NCBI GenBank assembly: GCA_964610025.1 | Contig: CAZSTX010000007.1 | Location: 1 to 51,143, forward strand | From: UBA5266 sp964610025 | Lineage (GTDB): Bacteria > Bacteroidota > Bacteroidia > Bacteroidales > WCHB1-69 | Length of the DNA stretch: 51,143 nt | Direction of reading: 5' to 3' | In this document: in pieces, positions 45,829-51,143 of the stretch | How the letters are laid out: each line of letters begins with the position of its first letter | How positions within the stretch are numbered: the stretch's first letter is position 1 | Program-made: the position numbers and the translations under genes | The notes under the pieces: model-generated | What the model was told of the DNA's origin: nothing | Databases searched by the model: none | The model's input: only the letters and a program-made list of their open reading frames with translations

Positions 45829-46770
45829 TTAAGATAAAGCTTGATTGATTTCTGATGCTTCTTGCAGTATTTGTTCGTATTCTTCTGGAGTAAGATCAGC
45901 AAAAAAATAATGAATAGGATTTACTTTTTGTCCATTTTTAACCACCTCATAATGAAGATGAGTAGCTACCGACAAGCCTGAGCTTCCCATATAGCCTATC
46001 ACTTCTCCTCTTTTTACTCTTTGCCCTGGTTTTACTTCTTTTTTTGACAAATGAGCATATATAGTTTGATAACCATGTCCATGATTTAGAACAATATTAT
46101 TCCCATATCCCGACCCAGCGTTAACTTTGCTTACTATTCCATCGGCAGTTGCATAGATAGGCGTTCCTCTTCTGCCAATAATATCAATGCCTGTGTGCCT
46201 TCGTAATATTTTATAAATTGGATGATAACGCATCCCAAAACCAGATACTACTTTAGGATTTTTAACAGGTGATATTGCTGGTATCGCAGCATAAATTTCT
46301 TCTTTTTTTTGACTAAACGCCCATAATTGTTTATAAGATTCTAATTGTGTTTGTGTTCGTGCTATCAGCACATCTATTTTTCGGGATAATTCTTTTAAGG
46401 TTTTAGAATAATTTTTTGAATCAATATTATCTCCTATTAAATTTTCAATAGAAATATTTCTGTCTTGAATGGGTTCGGCTTCTAACAATACGCGGTATAA
46501 ATTATCATCTTTCTGCTCCATTCCTTGTAAAACATTCGACAAAAGATTTACACGATTATTTAACACGTGTAATTGCATTTCTGTTTCTTCTAACTCTCTC
46601 AACAGCTGTTTTTCTTTGGGTGAGGTGAAAATTTTAGAATAAATTAAAATAATAAGTATCGCAAAAGAAATTACTGTTAATAAATAAACAAGCAATTGCC
46701 TTAAACGTTTTTTTATCGTTACTACCTCTTTTTCAAAAGATAAAGATTTATAATTAAACTTATACTTCAT
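45829..46770 (-). CDS. Membrane-anchored M23 (LytM) peptidase
   Basis: The 313-residue protein has one TM segment at about residues 30-50, a coiled-coil stalk (about 55-160) and a C-terminal M23 domain with intact zinc ligands. The H-x-x-x-D element is RRHTGIDIIG and the H-x-H is THLHYEV. It should be a periplasmic endopeptidase that cuts peptidoglycan cross-links. It belongs to a common Bacteroidota group. It lies between the larger M23/LysM gene (66-nt gap) and the permease gene (19-nt gap). Confidence 0.92.
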   Translation of the reverse strand: MKYKFNYKSLSFEKEVVTIKKRLRQLLVYLLTVISFAILIILIYSKIFTSPKEKQLLRELEETEMQLHVLNNRVNLLSNVLQGMEQKDDNLYRVLLEAEPIQDRNISIENLIGDNIDSKNYSKTLKELSRKIDVLIARTQTQLESYKQLWAFSQKKEEIYAAIPAISPVKNPKVVSGFGMRYHPIYKILRRHTGIDIIGRRGTPIYATADGIVSKVNAGSGYGNNIVLNHGHGYQTIYAHLSKKEVKPGQRVKRGEVIGYMGSSGLSVATHLHYEVVKNGQKVNPIHYFFADLTPEEYEQILQEASEINQALS

Positions 46771-46836
46771 TAATTATTGCTATTCTTCATTTTTATAATG
46801 AATTTGTATAAACGAAAAACACATATTTTTATTGTC

Positions 46837-48621
46837 TTAACGCACTCTTAAACTTCTGCCTTCTCGTATCATATCGCTTTTCAAACCATTAAGCCTTTTG
46901 ATAGCTGCTACACTAGTGTGATATTTACGTGCAATTACCGATAACGATTCGCCTGCTTTTACTTTATGATAGGTTGCCGCACTGTTCTTTTCGCTTACCG
47001 AAGTAGTTTGTCCATAAGGGGTGCGGTAATTAAATGTTTCTTTTGTAATAACTAATGTATCGGAACGTAATTTCTTTTTCTCAAAGTCGATTAATATTTC
47101 TGGATTGAGTGGATTACCCTGATAACGTACTTCAAAATGCAAATGTGGACCTGTAGAACGTCCCGTACTGCCTACCAAAGCAATAATATCTCCTGCTCTA
47201 ACTTCTTGATTTTGCTCTACTAACAATTTAGAACAATGAGCATAAAAAGTTTCTAATCCATTTTCATGCCTCACAACTAAAAGATTACCATAAGTTCTAT
47301 TTCGTTTTGCAATACGCACTATTCCATCAAAAACGCAAAAAATAGGTTCGCCATACTGATTTTTAGTATCAATTCCATAATGATACCGGTAGCGTCTCCA
47401 ACCAAATTTCGATCTAACTTCTCCAAAATGAGGAAGTTCATACCCTTCTATAGAATCAAAAAGAGGTAAAAAAATACTGTCTTGTAAATTTGTAAAATCT
47501 GTTTTTTGTATATGTATTGCTATCGAATCCCAATTTTCGAGCATCACAGCAAGTAATTCATCAGAAATCATAGTAGTATCATTATCATTATACCATCCAT
47601 CGTTTACGCCATTTTCCTCTACACAGCCTTCATCTAAAAAGAAAACTGAAGCCGGGTCGTTGAAATAATAAGGATAAATAGAATTGATAAAATCGCTATC
47701 GTGAATACTTTCAATAATTGTAGGTTCAAAATCATATTCTTCTAAGTCTTCATCTTCTAAATTTTCTAATTTCAATAATTCTATTTTTTGTTGGTATTTT
47801 TTATTGGAAATATCTGCATTAACGCAGGCATAAGCGTACATGAGTTCGGGAACTTTATTTTTTTTAATTTGTTTATAATAAACAATTGCTAATGAATCGC
47901 TTTGTGTACTTTGATACAATTGTCCCAAAATAAAAGTAATACGATTTTTAAATTTATCATCAATTTTAAAATCTGACAACAACTTCTCTAACAATGGTAT
48001 AGCAGGGACGTATTGTTGTTGTCGCATATAATTATCAGCAGAAACAAGAAGCCAATCATAATGAAGTAAAGATAAAGAATCATCACTTATCATTTTTTCT
48101 TTTGCTTTATTGAGAAAACTTTCTGTCTGTTCAAACTCATTAAGACACATGTATATTTTTGCTAACCATATGTGAGCTGCTACTGCAGATTTGTCATTTT
48201 TATATTTGTTTAAAATAATATTAAAATTATTTATTGCTTCTTCATATTTTTGTTGGCAATAGAAAGCTTTTCCTAATAGTAAATAAATTTCAGCTATCAT
48301 AGGACATGCAAGTGCCGAATTGCTATTAGCCTGTTCTAACTCTATTTGTGATTTTTGAATTAGTTCTAATAAAAATTTATTCGTCGTTTTTGATGTTGCA
48401 AAATTATCACAATTATATAAAGACAATATGTTAGAATAGTCGTCTATTGTATTACGTTCTATCAAAAATAAATGCTTGTTTAATTTTACTTTCTTTGATT
48501 CTAAGTCTTTGAAACACAAATCTTGCTTTTGTAAATTTTGTCCTTGTATATTCAGCAAAAACACCGTCTGCAATAGTAAAAACAAACAATAAAATAATTT
48601 TTGATTTTTAGATATCTTCAA
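46837..48621 (-). CDS. Exported TPR-M23 peptidase-LysM protein
   Basis: The protein is 594 residues with a TTG start at 48621; no ATG exists in frame before about residue 105. That start gives a good signal peptide (KISKNQKLFYC, then a hydrophobic run ending NIQG) and lies 27 nt after a -7 element. TPR repeats lie at about 100-280, with LLLGKAFYCQQKYEEAINNF. The M23 domain at about 400-530 keeps YHYGIDTK and GPHLHFEV. A C-terminal LysM motif, YHKVKAGESLSVIARKYHTS, binds peptidoglycan. This is a cell-wall hydrolase with a scaffold. Confidence 0.9.
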   Translation of the reverse strand: MKISKNQKLFYCLFLLLQTVFLLNIQGQNLQKQDLCFKDLESKKVKLNKHLFLIERNTIDDYSNILSLYNCDNFATSKTTNKFLLELIQKSQIELEQANSNSALACPMIAEIYLLLGKAFYCQQKYEEAINNFNIILNKYKNDKSAVAAHIWLAKIYMCLNEFEQTESFLNKAKEKMISDDSLSLLHYDWLLVSADNYMRQQQYVPAIPLLEKLLSDFKIDDKFKNRITFILGQLYQSTQSDSLAIVYYKQIKKNKVPELMYAYACVNADISNKKYQQKIELLKLENLEDEDLEEYDFEPTIIESIHDSDFINSIYPYYFNDPASVFFLDEGCVEENGVNDGWYNDNDTTMISDELLAVMLENWDSIAIHIQKTDFTNLQDSIFLPLFDSIEGYELPHFGEVRSKFGWRRYRYHYGIDTKNQYGEPIFCVFDGIVRIAKRNRTYGNLLVVRHENGLETFYAHCSKLLVEQNQEVRAGDIIALVGSTGRSTGPHLHFEVRYQGNPLNPEILIDFEKKKLRSDTLVITKETFNYRTPYGQTTSVSEKNSAATYHKVKAGESLSVIARKYHTSVAAIKRLNGLKSDMIREGRSLRVR

Positions 48622-48648
48622 TGTCAATCTATTTAATGTTAAAAAAAG

Positions 48649-48656
48649 CAAAATTA
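48649..48656 (-). promoter_or_regulatory. Bacteroidota -7 element upstream of the M23/LysM gene
   Basis: TAATTTTG on the minus strand matches TAnnTTTG, 27 nt upstream of the TTG at 48621. It overlaps the earlier TTG at 48651, which argues against that as start. Confidence 0.5.
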
Positions 48657-49086
48657 ATGTTTTTTTGTTTATAAAAGTCTTTTAATGGCACAAAATCCAC
48701 GCCAAAAATTAAGAAAACACATTGAATTAAAATATTTAAATTTTATTTTTTTCTCTTTTTCAAAATATACGCTTTTTTACAAATATTTTTTATGTATTTA
48801 CACCCCATATGTTTAATGTGTTTTTTTTACAATGTTTTTTCTAATCTATTAATCGTTTCAAGTAAAATGTACAAAAAAATAATGGTTGAAGGATTGACGT
48901 TCAGGCAAGAAAGTTCGCAAAAATTTTCTTGATTGTACGTAAGCTCGCCATAGCGTCCAAACTATGTTAACATTTTGACGTATAGATATAATAAATATTT
49001 AATTTATTTTTATTTAAAATACTCGAAAATTATTTTTCTTCAATTGCAAAAGTAATTTTTTTTTTGATATCTGATACTATTAATAA

Positions 49087-49128
49087 AAAATAATCACAAT
49101 TCAGACAAATATCCAAATTGTGATTATT
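49087..49128 (-). terminator. Intrinsic terminator of the RRM gene
   Basis: On the minus strand a 13-bp perfect stem, AATAATCACAATT (49089-49101) with AATTGTGATTATT (49116-49128) and a 14-nt loop, is followed by TTTTTTATTA. It lies 15 nt after the RRM gene stop. Confidence 0.88.
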
Positions 49129-49142
49129 GTTAAAAACCGTTA

Positions 49143-49445
49143 TTAATAACTTCTTCTTCCTTGTGTATTATTTCTTTTCTTGTTGTTATAAGACGTGTTT
49201 TCACTTCTTTCACGAGCTTCGTTGACTACGATAGTTCGGTTATCAACTTCAGCACCGTTTAATTCTTCTATAGCACGTTTCGCTTCTTCTTCATTTGGCA
49301 TTTCAACAAAACCAAATCCTTTGCTTCTTCCTGTAAATTTATCAGTAATAACTTTTGCTGATTCTACTGCTCCGTACTCTTCGAAGACTTCTCTTAAATC
49401 GCTTTCCTTAATTGAAAAAGGTAAGCTTCCAATAAAAATGTTCAT
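49143..49445 (-). CDS. RRM-domain RNA-binding protein
   Basis: This 100-residue single RRM protein has RNP2 IFIGSL at residues 3-8 and RNP1 KGFGFVEM at about 42-49. A basic, Asn/Arg/Lys-rich tail ends GRRSY. It resembles the small RRM proteins common in Bacteroidota and cyanobacteria. It binds RNA, but the targets are unknown. A TATTTTTG element is 31 nt upstream and a terminator follows. Confidence 0.94.
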   Translation of the reverse strand: MNIFIGSLPFSIKESDLREVFEEYGAVESAKVITDKFTGRSKGFGFVEMPNEEEAKRAIEELNGAEVDNRTIVVNEARERSENTSYNNKKRNNTQGRRSY

Positions 49446-49765
49446 TATGATTAAAATATGTTAATAAATACTTTTGCAAAAATACATTTACTTATCACAC
49501 GAAATAATTTTATTTTAAAATAAATTAATATTGTTAAATACCTTTATATTAGCTGTTTGCATAAGGCAACAGTCTATTTAATCAAATAAATTAATAATAT
49601 TTATCCAAAAAAAATAAATAATTGTTGTTTTTTTTAATTATTAATCATTATTTTCTTTTAAAATTCACCGTTAACGATAGCAGATTTTTTATACTTTCGT
49701 AATTCTATTGAATCAATATTTTCATTGTTTAACCTAAGTGTTATTTACTAAAAAATAAAAAGAGC
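49446..49765. other. 320-bp divergent intergenic region
   Basis: No gene is visible between the RRM gene (minus) and the rhomboid gene (plus). It contains the RRM -7 element (49477-49484). A short bulged hairpin, CTGTTTGC (49553-49560) with GCAACAG (49566-49572), is of unknown role. A weak plus-strand -7-like TACTTTCG lies at 49692-49699. The rest is AT-rich without motif. Confidence 0.5.
49477..49484 (-). promoter_or_regulatory. Bacteroidota -7 element upstream of the RRM gene
   Basis: TATTTTTG on the minus strand matches TAnnTTTG, 31 nt upstream of the ATG. A TTTCG about 17 nt further upstream weakly resembles a -33 box. Confidence 0.45.
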
Positions 49766-50443
49766 ATGAATTCAGAAAAAAAAGAGATTATTACAGCTTT
49801 TTATTTCCCTGCTATTTTTGTGCTATTATTATGGATTATTTATTTTATCTCTACTAAAGTATCATTCAATTTAAGTCTTCTGAGTTTGCATCCTTTAGAT
49901 TTTAAAGGATTGATTGGCATTATCTTTGCTCCATTAATACATTTAGATTTCGAACATCTATTTAACAACACAACTTCATTTATAGTAATTGGGTTTGGGC
50001 TATTTTATTTATATAAAAAAGCAGCTATTTCTATCTTTTTTTTCATTTATTTCTTGAGTGGTTTATGGGGTTGGTTTTTTGCTCGCGAAGGCTATCATAT
50101 AGGTGCTAGTGGTGTAATTTATGGTATGTTTTTCTTTTTAATTGTATCGGCTTTATTAAAAAAAGAAAGAAGACTTATTGCTTTTTCGTTAGTAATCACA
50201 TTTTTATATGGAGCTATTATTTGGGGATTTTTCCCTGATTTTTTCCCAGGCAAAAACATTTCTTGGGAAATTCACACAACAGGAACAGTTGCTGGTGTAA
50301 TAGCAGCTTTCTTTTTCAAACATGAAGGTCCTCAGAGGTATGAACCTTTCGCTGACGAAGACAATGCAGAACAAGATAAAGAAGAAGATGACGACGAAGA
50401 TGCTTATTGGAAATTGCCTAATCAAAACAAAAACTTCAACTAA
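49766..50443 (+). CDS. Rhomboid-family intramembrane serine protease
   Basis: The 225-residue protein has about six TM segments. The catalytic serine is in GASGVIYG (about residues 116-123). The histidine is in IHTTGTVAG (about 170-178), matching the HxxG of the later TM. The first loop contains HLDFEHLFNN. An acidic tail of about 30 residues (EDNAEQDKEEDDDED) is unusual for the family. Substrates are unknown. It lies 6 nt before thpR, so the two are probably co-transcribed. Confidence 0.9.
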   Translation: MNSEKKEIITAFYFPAIFVLLLWIIYFISTKVSFNLSLLSLHPLDFKGLIGIIFAPLIHLDFEHLFNNTTSFIVIGFGLFYLYKKAAISIFFFIYFLSGLWGWFFAREGYHIGASGVIYGMFFFLIVSALLKKERRLIAFSLVITFLYGAIIWGFFPDFFPGKNISWEIHTTGTVAGVIAAFFFKHEGPQRYEPFADEDNAEQDKEEDDDEDAYWKLPNQNKNFN

Positions 50444-50449
50444 TCAAAT

Positions 50450-51025
50450 ATGATGAAACGTTTATTTATTGGCATTCAAATTCCTTATGATGAAGCTTTT
50501 TTAGCTGCTTTTGCCAACTTACGCACAATTTCTAATAAATTAGACAAAATAAATTGGATAGAACCCAACAATCTACACATCACTCTAAAATTTCTCGGTG
50601 CAACAACTTCTACACTAATTCCTACTATTGAAGACAACATAGCAAGTGTAAGCAGCAATATTTCGCCTTTCACTATCACTCTGAATCGTATTGGAATCTT
50701 TGGCAATCGCCATCAAATACGTGTTATTTGGATAGGTGTCAACAATAGGATTGAAGAAATAGATTGGTTACATGAAAAATTAGAAAAACAAATGCAAACA
50801 ATTGGCTATAAGAATAGTTTTGGCAATTTTGTGCCTCATGCCACTTTGGGACGCGTACATAGTATTAATAATAAAAGAAAATTCTGGGAACAATTTGAAA
50901 AACAATCTTATTTATTCAATTTCAGCTTTCAAGTAAAAGAAATAATTTTATTTGAGACGCTATTTCACAAACCACATACGCCGGAGTATAAGATTGTAAA
51001 AAAAATTGCATTGAAAAATAATTAA
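50450..51025 (+). CDS. thpR: RNA 2',3'-cyclic phosphodiesterase (LigT family)
   Basis: The 191-residue protein has the two HxT motifs of the 2H phosphoesterases: NLHITLKFLG at about residues 42-51 and PHATLGRV at about 126-133. The N-terminus RLFIGIQIP is typical. It hydrolyses 2',3'-cyclic phosphates and may ligate tRNA halves in vitro, as known for the family. Two ATGs are adjacent (50450 and 50453). A terminator follows 7 nt after the stop. Confidence 0.92.
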   Translation: MMKRLFIGIQIPYDEAFLAAFANLRTISNKLDKINWIEPNNLHITLKFLGATTSTLIPTIEDNIASVSSNISPFTITLNRIGIFGNRHQIRVIWIGVNNRIEEIDWLHEKLEKQMQTIGYKNSFGNFVPHATLGRVHSINNKRKFWEQFEKQSYLFNFSFQVKEIILFETLFHKPHTPEYKIVKKIALKNN

Positions 51026-51031
51026 ACAAAT

Positions 51032-51060
51032 AATGCTCGCAAAAAATGCGAGCATTTTAT
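51032..51060 (+). terminator. Intrinsic terminator after thpR
   Basis: A perfect 10-bp stem, AATGCTCGCA (51032-51041) with TGCGAGCATT (51047-51056) and a 5-nt A loop, is followed by TTAT. It lies 7 nt after the thpR stop and could stop the tRNA transcript from the other side. Confidence 0.85.
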
Positions 51061-51064
51061 TTTG

Positions 51065-51139
51065 TGGGAGTTAATGGATTCGAACCATTGACCCTCTGCT
51101 TGTAAGGCAGATGCTCTGAACCAGCTGAGCTAAACTCCC
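51065..51139 (-). tRNA. tRNA-Val (anticodon TAC)
   Basis: On the minus strand a 75-nt cloverleaf is seen. The acceptor stem GGGAGTT pairs with AACTCCC and the discriminator is A. The D-arm has AGCTCAGCTGG, the anticodon loop reads CTTACAA (anticodon TAC, valine), and the T-arm contains GGTTCGAATCC. CCA is not encoded. The gene is complete and ends 4 nt from the window edge. Confidence 0.96.
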
Positions 51140-51143
51140 TTTT

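Larger units (their letters stand above)
48622..49142. other. 520-bp intergenic gap with a GC-richer island
   Basis: No gene is visible. From the M23 side it holds a -7 element (48649-48656), then very AT-rich DNA. A G+C-richer island at 48881-48981 contains a 7-bp inverted repeat CAAGAAA (48906-48912) and TTTCTTG (48925-48931) and two copies of TTGACGT (48894-48900 and 48975-48981). The RRM gene's terminator is at 49087-49128. Small structured RNA is possible but unproven. Confidence 0.5.

Noticed and set aside
48881..48981. Integron attC-like site
   Set aside because: The RYYYAAC and GTTRRRY core sites are not found in the required arrangement.

Overview
The window is about 51 kb of very AT-rich bacterial chromosome, tightly packed with housekeeping and envelope genes. 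Gene content and order point to the phylum Bacteroidota, most likely the order Bacteroidales. Markers seen directly are DUF4270 and DUF4835 proteins, a Bacteroidota-type omega subunit, a recN-DUF4835-coaBC-rpoZ-bamD operon, a VWA (BatA) protein, a DUF2723 membrane glycosyltransferase, a carboxypeptidase-D-like/TonB receptor, an RRM protein, and repeated TAnnTTTG -7 promoter elements. The species cannot be named from sequence alone.

Layout. 1-321 is non-coding and holds a decayed transposase remnant. 322-4086 (minus) is a run encoding a TPR lipoprotein, TsaB, a universal-stress-like protein, a methyltransferase and an AhpD-like protein. 4141-8150 (minus) holds a stand-alone starch-synthase N-domain protein, a DUF4270 lipoprotein and glmS. 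8440-12128 (plus) carries clpC and a GT4 glycosyltransferase. 12135-15959 (minus) carries ilvE, a cyclic-2,3-diphosphoglycerate-synthetase-like GTPase, pyrB and pyrI, with a strong hairpin just before pyrB. 16086-21118 (minus) is the bamD-rpoZ-coaBC-DUF4835-recN operon. 21277-24602 (minus) has an EnvC-like LytM protein and an ABC-F ATPase. 24742-29136 (plus) has a TonB-dependent receptor, a BatD-like membrane protein and BatA. 29128-31395 (minus) has an asparagine-synthetase-like protein lacking its glutaminase residues, then a small lipoprotein. 31542-36489 (plus) has a secreted cyclophilin, pheS and a DUF2723 protein. 36545-41633 (minus) is queA-coaX-OMP-TPR-lptC. 41849-43609 (plus) is atpD-atpC with a perfect terminator. 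43694-48621 (minus) has fabG, an OppC-like permease and two M23 peptidases. 48622-49142 is non-coding. An RRM protein gene (minus), a rhomboid protease gene and thpR (both plus) follow, and a tRNA-Val(TAC) on the minus strand closes the window.

Functional themes are envelope building (GlmS, BamD, LptC, LytM/M23 proteins, DUF2723, OMP/TPR pair), cofactor and nucleotide synthesis (CoaBC, CoaX, PyrBI), translation (PheS, TsaB, QueA, ABC-F, tRNA-Val) and protein quality control (ClpC, rhomboid, cyclophilin).

I found no CRISPR array, prophage, polysaccharide utilisation locus or defence island. No clearly new multi-gene system is demonstrated. The best leads are the hairpin between the GTPase gene and pyrB, which leaves little room for an ordinary pyrB promoter; the AsnB-like protein that has lost its glutaminase nucleophile; a cysteine-free BamD; the reduced bat locus; and a G+C-rich island inside the 520-bp gap at 48622-49142.
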